64,000 nucleotides of DNA from Allomesorhizobium camelthorni. GTDB taxonomy: Bacteria; Pseudomonadota; Alphaproteobacteria; Rhizobiales; Rhizobiaceae. The DNA lies in assembly GCF_011045125.1 (NCBI RefSeq), contig NZ_JAAKZF010000003.1:62001-126000 (forward strand), read 5' to 3'. Of the stretch, positions 42,664 to 50,345 are shown piece by piece; positions within the stretch are counted from its first letter, which is position 1, and the number at the start of each line of letters is the position of its first letter. Below the pieces are notes generated by a model. That model worked only from the letters and a program-made list of their open reading frames with translations. It ran no database searches and was not told the origin of the DNA. The position numbers were made by a program, and so were the translations under genes.

Positions 42664-43100
42664 CACCGCACCGCCGCGCGAACGGAAACGCTTGTATTGC
42701 CGGCATAGGTGCCCGTTGAGGTCACCTTGGCCCGCAGCCGATCGCCGAGAACGCCGTCGACCTTGCCTTCGACCGACAGGGCGGCAACCGCGGCGACGGC
42801 CGCCGCAGCCTCGGCTGACAGGTTGGCAGTCTTCGAAGCGTTCGCGGTCGTGAAGTCGAACCGGCAGACGTCGATCCAGTCGCTGCCCTGGTTGATGCTC
42901 GTCTGGACGATGACGGCGCATGTCGTGCCGCCCGAGCCATAGACGAACTCGCAATACAGCGTGGCCGACGCCATGCCTTCCAGGCGGTCGATCAGCTCCT
43001 GGGCGACCCCAGCGGCTGAGACGCCTTCGGTGATGACGGAATCGGTCACCGCCGCCGTGATGGTGGCGGTGCCCAAATCGTAGATGCCGGGACGTTCCAT
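42663..43100 (-). CDS. Hypothetical head-region protein
   Basis: This 145-residue, beta-rich and Ala/Thr-rich protein (TATITAAVTDSVITEGVSAAGVAQELIDRLEGM, YVYGSGGTTCAVIVQTSINQGSDW-type strands, GDRLRAKVTSTGTYAGNTSVSVRAAVR) looks like a virion surface or decoration protein. Assignment by composition and place only. Confidence 0.58.
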   Translation of the reverse strand: MERPGIYDLGTATITAAVTDSVITEGVSAAGVAQELIDRLEGMASATLYCEFVYGSGGTTCAVIVQTSINQGSDWIDVCRFDFTTANASKTANLSAEAAAAVAAVAALSVEGKVDGVLGDRLRAKVTSTGTYAGNTSVSVRAAVR

Positions 43101-43103
43101 GGA

Positions 43104-43727
43104 TCAGATCCAGTGCTGGATATAGGGGCCGAGGAGTTCGATGACATCGGCGGGAGCGAGAGGATCATCGGCCGGCGCAACCCACCATTCCTTCTCGATG
43201 ACTCCCGGAATGTTCTCGCGCTTCAGTCCAGGTTCCTGTGTCGCATCGGCCGAGAAGATGCGGACCATGCGCGCAGCGGCGTCCTTGAGATCATCGGGAA
43301 CCGTCACCCAGCCGGCGGTATAGGCAACCACGATCTTGCCGCATGGCCAGCATGCCGGATCGTCGCCGGAAAGCCGGCGAAGCATCCCCGGCGAGGCGTC
43401 GATCTCATAATCGGCGGCGACAACCGCGGTGCCGTCCTCGGTCACAGACGCGACAGATGAAACCGGAAGCCTCGAAAGGATGAGGCAATCGGCAGACCGG
43501 TCCAGGCGGAAGGTTTCGCTCAAAACCTCCTCGCGCAGCGTCGCCGGTGTCGCTCCTGCCGTAGCAACCCTGCAGATGCGCGCGATCGTCGCGGCCACCC
43601 TGGCGCCAACAATCGCCAGCTCGGCGTCGCGGCTGCTGTCCGAGACGCCGACTGCGGCGCGCAGCTCGGCGACCGAAAGCAAGTTGCGATCGGCGGCCGG
43701 CGTCGTGACTGTGAGGATGGAGCGCAC
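43104..43727 (-). CDS. Head-tail connector (gp6/HK97-type adaptor)
   Basis: This 207-residue protein has a helical N-terminal part (LLSVAELRAAVGVSDSSRDAELAIVGARVAATIARICRV). RLDRSADCLILSRLPVSSVASVTEDGTAV, GKIVVAYTAGWVTVPDDLKDAAARMVR and YIQHWI follow, all matching the phage gp6-like connector family. It forms a ring below the portal. Confidence 0.85.
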   Translation of the reverse strand: MRSILTVTTPAADRNLLSVAELRAAVGVSDSSRDAELAIVGARVAATIARICRVATAGATPATLREEVLSETFRLDRSADCLILSRLPVSSVASVTEDGTAVVAADYEIDASPGMLRRLSGDDPACWPCGKIVVAYTAGWVTVPDDLKDAAARMVRIFSADATQEPGLKRENIPGVIEKEWWVAPADDPLAPADVIELLGPYIQHWI

Positions 43728-43739
43728 CGGAGGCCCCGT

Positions 43740-44192
43740 TTATGCAGCAGCTGGTGCGGTGCGGGCAGCCATGATCTTGTCGACCATGGTGGCCTTGTTG
43801 TCGTCGGTTTCCACCGCGATCTTCTCGGCGCCGGCGAGCTCATGCAGTTGCGCGTTCGTCATCTTGGTGAGATCGGCGCGCATCGCCTCAATGGCCTTGG
43901 CGGCATCCTCCGCTGCCACGGCCGCTGCGACCTCTTCTGGCGTGCTGCGCGATGCGTAGCCTTCCGGAGGATATTTCGATGCCAGATAGCCAGCAGCCAC
44001 GTATTCGGCGACGGTGGGTCCATCGTCGCCGAGCGCAGGATCACTCTGCCTTTTCTCCGGGATGTCACCGATGAGGCCGGACCTCTTGAGACCGTCGGCC
44101 ATCGAACCGAAATCGCGCTCGTCTCCGGGCTTCAAGGGTTCGCTCTTGATGCCGTCGAACGAGCACGGGAATGCTTTCAGGACTTGGTGCAT
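43740..44192 (-). CDS. Head-region protein with C-terminal HeH/LEM-like domain
   Basis: This 150-residue protein has an N-terminal CSFDGIKSEPLKPGDERDFGSMADGL and a Lys/Glu-rich middle. The C-terminal helix-extended loop-helix (MTNAQLHELAGAEKIAVETDDNKATMVDKIMAAR) matches the short HeH/LEM motif found in phage head and Rho-like proteins. The role is unclear. Confidence 0.6.
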   Translation of the reverse strand: MHQVLKAFPCSFDGIKSEPLKPGDERDFGSMADGLKRSGLIGDIPEKRQSDPALGDDGPTVAEYVAAGYLASKYPPEGYASRSTPEEVAAAVAAEDAAKAIEAMRADLTKMTNAQLHELAGAEKIAVETDDNKATMVDKIMAARTAPAAA

Positions 44193-44203
44193 TGAACTAG
44201 CTC

Positions 44204-44563
44204 CTAGATGGTGATGACCGTAAACCGGCCCGCCTTTGCATTACCGCCCTGCGCGACGACGAACTTGACCCGGTCGTCGGCAAGGTGAAGCGGCACTTCG
44301 GTCAGCGTTGAGGCAGCGCCGGAGACAGTCGAGCCGGCACGAACCGGACGAACTGATGTGCTCGCATTGACGTTGACGCCGTTCCACACCGCCTGGCCGT
44401 CGCGCTCGGTCGTCACGGTAAAATCGGCGGTGCTCGCCAGGGCGTTGCTGGCGTCCTTGGTGTAGATGACCTCGACCAAGCGGCCGGTCAGCGGGGGCGA
44501 ATATTCCGTCGCGCCGCCGTCGGTGGCCGTCAGGATGTCGACGACTTTCCGGATGACGTGCAT
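44204..44563 (-). CDS. Hypothetical head-region protein
   Basis: This 119-residue beta-rich protein (VVDILTATDGGATEYSPPLTGRLVEVIYTKDAS, FTVTTERDGQAVWNGVNV, RVKFVVAQGGNAKAGRFTVIT) has a composition like capsid decoration proteins. No family named. Confidence 0.58.
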   Translation of the reverse strand: MHVIRKVVDILTATDGGATEYSPPLTGRLVEVIYTKDASNALASTADFTVTTERDGQAVWNGVNVNASTSVRPVRAGSTVSGAASTLTEVPLHLADDRVKFVVAQGGNAKAGRFTVITI

Positions 44564-44567
44564 CGGA

Positions 44568-44798
44568 TCAGCTCGTCGCCAGCACGCCGACGCCCTTGAG
44601 GGCGGCGAAGACGCTGTTCACCTTCGCCTTGTCGCCCGTCGTCCACGCGATTGTTGCGGTGGAGACGTCGGCGATATTGGCCGCCTGCGTCTCCGAATTC
44701 GGGACGATCTGGCCGCCGGTTTGAACAACCAGTTTCCCGCCCGCCGCAATGACTTGCGCGTCACCGCCCTGGCGCCTGTACACCTTAATGTTCGACAT
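44568..44798 (-). CDS. Small hypothetical head-region protein
   Basis: The 76-residue product (SNIKVYRRQGGDAQVIAAGGKLVVQTGGQIV...) is beta-rich. The ATG at 44798 is seven bases after an AAAGGAG site. The ATG at 44804 is too close to that site. Confidence 0.58.
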   Translation of the reverse strand: MSNIKVYRRQGGDAQVIAAGGKLVVQTGGQIVPNSETQAANIADVSTATIAWTTGDKAKVNSVFAALKGVGVLATS

Positions 44799-44800
44799 GC

Positions 44801-46165
44801 TCATGCTCCTTTGGCTTGACCGCTCACATGCGGGTTGGGGTGCTTTGTGTGGTCGTAGCGGGCCTCGATCGCCGCCGCCGAGGGCAGCTCGCGCGGCTCG
44901 AAGGTGACCTTCGTCACGTCCTCAACCGTATCGAGCTTCACCTTCACCGCGTCGTAGCCATAGAAATGGGCGTCATGCCCCTCGATCGTGTCGAGCAGCG
45001 ACGTGTTTTCCGGGACGCCGACGCGGATGCCGCGAGCCGACGCCATGCCGAGCCAGAACTCGACACAGGCCCTGCCCTTCTCGGCCTGATGTGCGTTCGG
45101 GTAGGAGAAGTCGATCCCGAAGAGATTGATTTCCTCGACGCCAATATGAACCGCGTAGGCGACGGCATATGCCGCGGTGGAATTGAAGTAGGCCTGCCCG
45201 GTCGAGTTTATGACTTCCTCGAGCGGGAACGCCACCAGGCCGGGATAGCCGTCGACGATCTGGCTCGTGTAGACTGGGCCGGGATGGCGCTTGAGCCACT
45301 CCACCATGCAAGCGATGTTTGACCCCGGGACGGCTTTCGCGCGGGCTTCCTGGATCCGGAGATCATCCATGTGGAAGATGCGGTCGCACTGGTAGAGGTC
45401 CCCCAGCGCGTTGATCGCCCAAACCTCATCGGCGAAGGCCTTACGCCCGCCGAGTCGCTTGACGTGGTCGGAATACATCTCCAGCGAGGGGCCGAGGCCC
45501 AGGATCACAACGCGGCGTGGCGCGCCCTTCTTGTCTGGCTGCATCTCGGCCGACGCCGGCCTGACGCCATCCGCGACCCGGGCGGCCGTCACGACGATCG
45601 TGCGGCCTTCAACGTCAGGCTCGACCTCGGACTGCGGTCCGATCTGACCGTACCAGCCGGTGATTTCGTACCCAGCGCTTTCCAGAAGGCCCTTGAATTC
45701 GTCGCGGGTGTAGTGGCGGTGATGGAACTTAATCCTGCCACCATGCGGGAAGACGGCTTCGTTGGGCACACTGGCGACCAGGACGGGAGCCGCAACGCTG
45801 AGCGCCTTCAGCATAGGAAGCGGGTCTTCGAGGTGTTCGATCGTCTCGAAACACACCGCGGCATCGAACGCATCGCGCTCGTATCCGGCAACTTCCATGA
45901 TATCGCCGGCGCAAAGTACGACCCGATATCGATGGAAATGCGTCTTGCCGTAATCGACCGCGCCCTGGCATCGATCTATGCCGATGACCGTGTGGCCGGC
46001 ATCGGCAAGCAGTGCCGAGCCGTAGCCGATACCACATGCGAGATCGACGACGCGCTTCTGTTCACCGAGCAGATTTGCTGCAAATTCGTACCGCGCGACG
46101 TGATCGCGGCGGATTCCTTCGATCGAGGGCGCGACCTGGCGCTCCCCGTTGGCGAGATCAGTCAT
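44801..46165 (-). CDS. SAM methyltransferase fused to MAF/DUF115-like glycosyltransferase-type domain
   Basis: The protein has 454 residues. The N-terminal class I methyltransferase covers about 1-200: motif I VVDLACGIGYGSALLADAG (residues 39-57), IGIDRCQGAVDYG, FDAAVCFETIEHLEDPLPML. From about 215 comes a second domain with GLGPSL (223-228), WAINALGDLYQCDRIFHMDD, STAAYAVAYAVHIGVEEINLFGIDFSYPNAH (GIDFSY at 350-355) and DAHFYGYDAVKV. This is the pattern of DUF115/motility-associated-factor proteins, some of which attach nonulosonic sugars to flagellin. It lies in the head gene cluster, so it may modify virion proteins. It is not a DNA methyltransferase by motif. Combination noted as unusual. 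Confidence 0.75.
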   Translation of the reverse strand: MTDLANGERQVAPSIEGIRRDHVARYEFAANLLGEQKRVVDLACGIGYGSALLADAGHTVIGIDRCQGAVDYGKTHFHRYRVVLCAGDIMEVAGYERDAFDAAVCFETIEHLEDPLPMLKALSVAAPVLVASVPNEAVFPHGGRIKFHHRHYTRDEFKGLLESAGYEITGWYGQIGPQSEVEPDVEGRTIVVTAARVADGVRPASAEMQPDKKGAPRRVVILGLGPSLEMYSDHVKRLGGRKAFADEVWAINALGDLYQCDRIFHMDDLRIQEARAKAVPGSNIACMVEWLKRHPGPVYTSQIVDGYPGLVAFPLEEVINSTGQAYFNSTAAYAVAYAVHIGVEEINLFGIDFSYPNAHQAEKGRACVEFWLGMASARGIRVGVPENTSLLDTIEGHDAHFYGYDAVKVKLDTVEDVTKVTFEPRELPSAAAIEARYDHTKHPNPHVSGQAKGA

Positions 46166-46242
46166 TGCCGGAGATTTCCTGTTGTCGGACAGGGTTAAGG
46201 AGACGCGCCGAGCGGACCCCGGCGCGTTCAAAGTTGTATCAA

Positions 46243-46671
46243 TCAGGTGGTCGGGCGCCGATGGGGGCGGCCGCGGATCACGTTGACGCCGATCGGCGTT
46301 CCGGCGGTCACTGTCGATGACACCTTGGCCTTGATGTAGCGCTTGGTTCCGATATAGCCGACGCGCTTCGAGACGTTCTTGGTCGTGCCGGATGTACGGG
46401 TAGCAGCGGCGGCAAGGCCGGCATCCGCCTCCGTGCCGAGCAGATCGGCATCGGCTACGCTGGTGAACGTGCCGGTCGCGGTGTCGCACTCGGTGATGAG
46501 CGCAGTGAAAACCGCATTCGTCGCCGTGACGGTGCCGTAGGAGATTTCGACCTCAGCGGCATCATAGCCCTGCAGGTCGATGGCGCCGGACGTCTTTCCG
46601 GTACCCGTGGTGCCGATCGCCACCGGCGACACGGCACGGATAATGTTGATGTTGTTGTGGAGATCGCGCAT
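46243..46671 (-). CDS. Hypothetical capsid-neighbour protein (possible decoration protein)
   Basis: This 142-residue Thr/Ala-rich, beta-rich protein (NINIIRAVSPVAIGTTGTGKTSGAIDLQGYDAAEVEISYGTV, KRVGYIGTKRYIKAKVSS) is encoded immediately downstream of the major capsid gene. Position and composition suggest a head surface protein. No family named. Confidence 0.6.
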   Translation of the reverse strand: MRDLHNNINIIRAVSPVAIGTTGTGKTSGAIDLQGYDAAEVEISYGTVTATNAVFTALITECDTATGTFTSVADADLLGTEADAGLAAAATRTSGTTKNVSKRVGYIGTKRYIKAKVSSTVTAGTPIGVNVIRGRPHRRPTT

Positions 46672-46750
46672 TGGATCGCTCCGTGAATTCGGGGTTACGA
46701 AAGCCGCGCCTGAGTGGCGCGGCGATGGTTCATCCTTCGTTGACCAAAGA

Positions 46751-48133
46751 TCAGGCGGAGATCTTCTGCAGCTTGATCGCCTCGAAGTTGGTGACGTCGC
46801 CGCCAACGCGCCGGCGGGTGTAGTACCCGACGAACGGCTTCGCGGTGTACGGGTCGACCAGGACCGAGATACCCATGCGATCGACGATGGTGTAGCCGGC
46901 CTTGAAGTCGCCGAACGCGATAGACAGCGTGCCGGCGTCGACCGCGACCATATCCTCAGCCTCGCGCACGGCGTAGCCGAGCAGAAGCGAAGGCTGCCCC
47001 ACCTGGTTGTTCGGGCGCCACAGATACTGGCCGTTGCCGTCCTTCAGGAGCATCACGGCGCCGACCGTGGTGCGCTTCATCAGGAAGTTGGCGTTGGCCT
47101 TGTAGAAGCCCTTCAAAGCCGCGGTCAGATTGATAAGACCGTCGAACGTTACCGCCGTGGCGGCTCCGGAGACGACCTGCTCGATTTGGCCGCGGGAGGT
47201 ACCGCTGGCATAGGTCAGAAAGCCGCGAGGCTTGCCGACCCCATTGCCGGCGACGAAGGCGGTCGCCTCGGTGCGACCGAATTTCTCGCCGATTTTGCGA
47301 CCCAGCCAGGCGCCGACATCGATGCCGGCGTCTTCGACGAACTTCTGCGTCGCCTTCGGAAAGGCATACATCTCATGGGCGACGATGGTCTGCTTGCCGA
47401 CCTGAGGCGTGTCGGTCTTCGGCCGGTCGGCAGTTTCGCCGGCCCAGCTCGCACCGGCTTCATCCTCGTCGATCGGGATTTCGAGTTCGCTTGTCGAGAT
47501 CGTCTCGATGGTGGCGATCTCGCGAAGCGGCGAAGATTCCCTGACGATCATCATGGTGCGGGAAGACACCTTGGGGACCAGCAGGTAACCGCCGTCGGGA
47601 TCGGAGCCGACAGACATGTCCTTACGCTCTTCCGGCGAGAGACCGTCTTCGCCCTGGCGGTTCGAAATGACGCGATTGAACGCCGCTTCGTAGCCTTTGA
47701 ACTCGTCGACGTTCACCGCGTCGTCGGGCATGCGGACGCCGCTTTTCAGCGTCTTGTGAAGCGCCGACTTGATCTCGGCGAACTCGCGGGCCTGCTTGAA
47801 CTCGTCATCGCCGCCGCCACCACCATTCAAACGGGCGCGGTTGAGCTTCTTCTCGAGCTCGTCCATGCGGTCCTGGGCGGCCTTGATCGACTCGTCCTGG
47901 ATCTTCTTGACCGCAGCTTCGATGGCGGCATGCTTCTCGGTGACGCCGGTCGTCAGCGCCTCGAGGTCCTTCTTGAGCTGGGTGCCTTCGCCGGCGTTCT
48001 TGCCGGCCTTCTCGGCAAGGTCACGGACCTCCTTGAGGTCCTTTTCCATAGAGGTTTTCAGGCCGGTGACATCTTCACCGAACTTCTTCACCTCGCGCTG
48101 GACATCGTCCAGCACGTCTTTGATCTCAGGCAT
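46751..48133 (-). CDS. HK97-family major capsid protein
   Basis: The protein has 460 residues. The N-terminal 110 residues are a coiled-coil scaffold-like delta domain (LDDVQREVKKFGEDVTGLKTSMEKDLKEVRDLAEKAGKN). The HK97 fold core follows: SRTMMIVRESSPLREIATIETIST, the PKATQKFVEDAGIDVGAWLGRKIGEKFGRTEATAFVAGNG helix region, TTVGAVMLLKDGNGQYLWRP and FGDFKAGYTIVDRMGISVLVDPYTA. The delta domain would be cut off by the protease encoded next. Confidence 0.93.
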   Translation of the reverse strand: MPEIKDVLDDVQREVKKFGEDVTGLKTSMEKDLKEVRDLAEKAGKNAGEGTQLKKDLEALTTGVTEKHAAIEAAVKKIQDESIKAAQDRMDELEKKLNRARLNGGGGGDDEFKQAREFAEIKSALHKTLKSGVRMPDDAVNVDEFKGYEAAFNRVISNRQGEDGLSPEERKDMSVGSDPDGGYLLVPKVSSRTMMIVRESSPLREIATIETISTSELEIPIDEDEAGASWAGETADRPKTDTPQVGKQTIVAHEMYAFPKATQKFVEDAGIDVGAWLGRKIGEKFGRTEATAFVAGNGVGKPRGFLTYASGTSRGQIEQVVSGAATAVTFDGLINLTAALKGFYKANANFLMKRTTVGAVMLLKDGNGQYLWRPNNQVGQPSLLLGYAVREAEDMVAVDAGTLSIAFGDFKAGYTIVDRMGISVLVDPYTAKPFVGYYTRRRVGGDVTNFEAIKLQKISA

Positions 48134-48143
48134 TGAAGCCTCC

Positions 48144-48851
48144 TTAGCGGTTGGGGATTATGAGCTTGCGGGTCGAGCGGATGCTCTCCAGCAAGCCGGC
48201 TGCTACGTCTTGATCGTCCCCAGCCTCGCGCCGTACGACCTTCTTGAAACGGCTCACGAAATCGCGAACCGTCTTCTTCGACCATGCAGGACCGCCTGCC
48301 TCGCGCAGGAAATCCTCAAAGTCGGAGATGGTGTTAAGCGCATCGATGTCGGCGGATTTCACCGCGCCAACGACCGCCTTGTCATTTGCTGGGAACGTCA
48401 CGATGCTGAGTTCGCGGAGTTCGACCTCATGCAGTGTGCGAGTCGGATCGGTCGGTTTCGTCCCGACCGTGAATTTCTTGGCACGGTAGCCGATGGAAAG
48501 ACCATCGAGCGACCCGGCCTTCATGCCTTCATAGATCAGCTGGCCGCGATCGGTGCTGAGCGCGAACAGTTCGCCCTCGACCTTCAAACCCTTGGTGTTC
48601 TCCTCCATTGAGGTCCACTTCCCAACCGGCAGCATGTCGTCGACGGGCCCGAAGAAACCGCCATGCTGGAGCAACATCGGCGGCAGCTTGCCCTTGCTCT
48701 CCCAGGTACGGAGGGATTCCTTGAAGGCGCCGCGTTCGATGACGTCGCCGTAGCTGTCGACATTGCCGAAGATGGCTCCGTAGCCGGAGAAGGTGCCGTC
48801 CTTCGCTCCGGTGGCAAACTTGAACTCGAAGTCGGCCTGATACCTATCCAT
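48144..48851 (-). CDS. HK97-family prohead protease
   Basis: The protein has 235 residues. Catalytic His63 lies in MLLQHGG and Ser119 in DGLSIGYRA, with the preceding GYGAIFGNVDSYGDVIERGAF fold start. It cleaves the capsid delta domain during maturation. Its start overlaps the portal gene end by eight bases. Confidence 0.93.
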   Translation of the reverse strand: MDRYQADFEFKFATGAKDGTFSGYGAIFGNVDSYGDVIERGAFKESLRTWESKGKLPPMLLQHGGFFGPVDDMLPVGKWTSMEENTKGLKVEGELFALSTDRGQLIYEGMKAGSLDGLSIGYRAKKFTVGTKPTDPTRTLHEVELRELSIVTFPANDKAVVGAVKSADIDALNTISDFEDFLREAGGPAWSKKTVRDFVSRFKKVVRREAGDDQDVAAGLLESIRSTRKLIIPNR

Positions 48852-50130
48852 CGGCGGGCTCCTTGTTGGCTGCCGGCTGTTTCGTGGGTCGGGGGTAACC
48901 GTCATCGTCGATCGGCGTGACGTTGACCGGCACGTAAAGGCGGTTGCCGCCCGGCAGAGGCGGCATTTCATCGAAGCCGCGGACCTCGTCGGGCGTCACC
49001 CATCCCGGGTTGCCGCCTCCGCCAAGGGCAACCTTGAAGTATTCTGCTTTGTCCTTCATGGCCGGGCTGAGGAAGGCCTGTTCCGTGAAAGCGAGGTAGT
49101 ATCCGGCTTTCCGCTCCTGGGGCGTGAGCAGCCACCGCTTTGCGGATGAAGCCACTCGGTCATGCCAAGGCCTGACTGTGTGCACGAGATGCGCCAGGAA
49201 GAGCTGCTCGGCCGACGCGTAGGTTGGTGCCTTGTCGCCGGAGAAGCCGACCATGATCGGCATCACGCACATCGCGCGGCAGATTTCCTCGACCTGAAAC
49301 TGCCGGACCTCGATGTGCTGAGAGTCGACGCCCGACATGGCAAGCGGCTGCCACGTCAGTCCGTTGTCCAGAACCGCGGTGCGGAACTTGTTGGCGAGGC
49401 CGACCTGATTCTGCGCCCACTGCTCTTTCAGCCGTGCCCTGGCTGGCCCTTTCAGCTCCTTCTCGGTCGTCAGGATACCGCCCGGCTGGGCGCCGTTGGC
49501 GTGAAGCCGGGAATGGGTCTCCTCGGTCGCGATCGAAAGGCCGATGGCCTCGCGCATCAGCTTGATGGCGTCCATGCCAACACTGCCGTTCCATGACGGC
49601 CCGCGGATATGCCAGATTTCGTCGGCCTCGAAGGTCGAGTAGGTGTTGTCGAAGAGCCTGACCCGGTAAGTCAGCCGGCCGTCGCGCTGAAGTTGCGGCG
49701 TGGCACCATCAGGATCGAGGGGGATAAGCTCATTGATTTGCCCCCTGACGCGCCCGATGTAGGAATAGTGGTTGAAGGTCAGCGCAAGGTGCAGGCCGAT
49801 CGTCTCGAAATATTCGAGACCGCTCTGCCATTGGTTCGGAGCATCTTCAACCACGCTGTAAAGCGGATGATCGCGATCCTCCTGCCTTGTCGTCGAGTTG
49901 GGATCTCGGCGGTACACCTTGCGCGGCACCATGAGCGCCTCGGCGATGCGGCGGGCGCACGCAACTACCGTCGTGCACTGGAGCGCGGTCTTCCAATTCA
50001 CAGTGGCTCCGGATTTCGCCGGACCGCCGCCAAATAGACCGGCCCAGATCGCCTCGACATCGCCTATCGTGGTCGAGTTCTCGGCCTTGATCTGCAGGCC
50101 TTCCGCGATCGCGCCGAACAATCCCGACAT
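48844..50130 (-). CDS. HK97-family portal protein
   Basis: The protein has 428 residues. Signature blocks: NWKTALQCTTVVACARRIAEALMVPRKVYRR, EADEIWHIRGPSWNG, GIQLARTA-like ALQLATEE region LSIATEETHSRLHANGAQPGGIL, FRTAVLDNGLTWQPLAMSGVDSQHIEVRQFQVEEICRAMCVMPIMVG, all typical of phage portal proteins of the HK97 family. It forms the dodecameric DNA channel. The stop and start overlap the neighbouring genes. Confidence 0.93.
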   Translation of the reverse strand: MSGLFGAIAEGLQIKAENSTTIGDVEAIWAGLFGGGPAKSGATVNWKTALQCTTVVACARRIAEALMVPRKVYRRDPNSTTRQEDRDHPLYSVVEDAPNQWQSGLEYFETIGLHLALTFNHYSYIGRVRGQINELIPLDPDGATPQLQRDGRLTYRVRLFDNTYSTFEADEIWHIRGPSWNGSVGMDAIKLMREAIGLSIATEETHSRLHANGAQPGGILTTEKELKGPARARLKEQWAQNQVGLANKFRTAVLDNGLTWQPLAMSGVDSQHIEVRQFQVEEICRAMCVMPIMVGFSGDKAPTYASAEQLFLAHLVHTVRPWHDRVASSAKRWLLTPQERKAGYYLAFTEQAFLSPAMKDKAEYFKVALGGGGNPGWVTPDEVRGFDEMPPLPGGNRLYVPVNVTPIDDDGYPRPTKQPAANKEPADG

Positions 50131-50345
50131 CAGTCAGCCTTCGGCTTTTTCGTGCTGACCAAAATAACCCCGGCCAGCAGCAGCGTACCGGCGGTGATGA
50201 AACCCGCCGATGGATGAATCAGCCATGCCCCGTAGGAGATCAGCCCGACGGCCGCGAGGCCGATCCCGTCGCGAATGGCGGAAGGTATGGCTCGCGCGAA
50301 GCGCTTGCCGGCCGGAATGGACCGAGCACCGATATCGTCGATCAT
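50130..50345 (-). CDS. Small membrane protein between terminase and portal
   Basis: This 71-residue protein has two hydrophobic segments (DGIGLAAVGLISYGAWLI, AGFITAGTLLLAGVILV). The ATG overlaps the terminase stop (TGATG). Small membrane genes at this place occur in other prophages but have no clear role. Confidence 0.6.
   Translation of the reverse strand: MIDDIGARSIPAGKRFARAIPSAIRDGIGLAAVGLISYGAWLIHPSAGFITAGTLLLAGVILVSTKKPKAD

Noticed and set aside
46580-48136. Plus-strand open frame of 518 codons opposite the capsid gene
   Set aside because: Antisense to the HK97 capsid protein; repetitive hydrophobic/acidic pattern is a reverse-complement effect.
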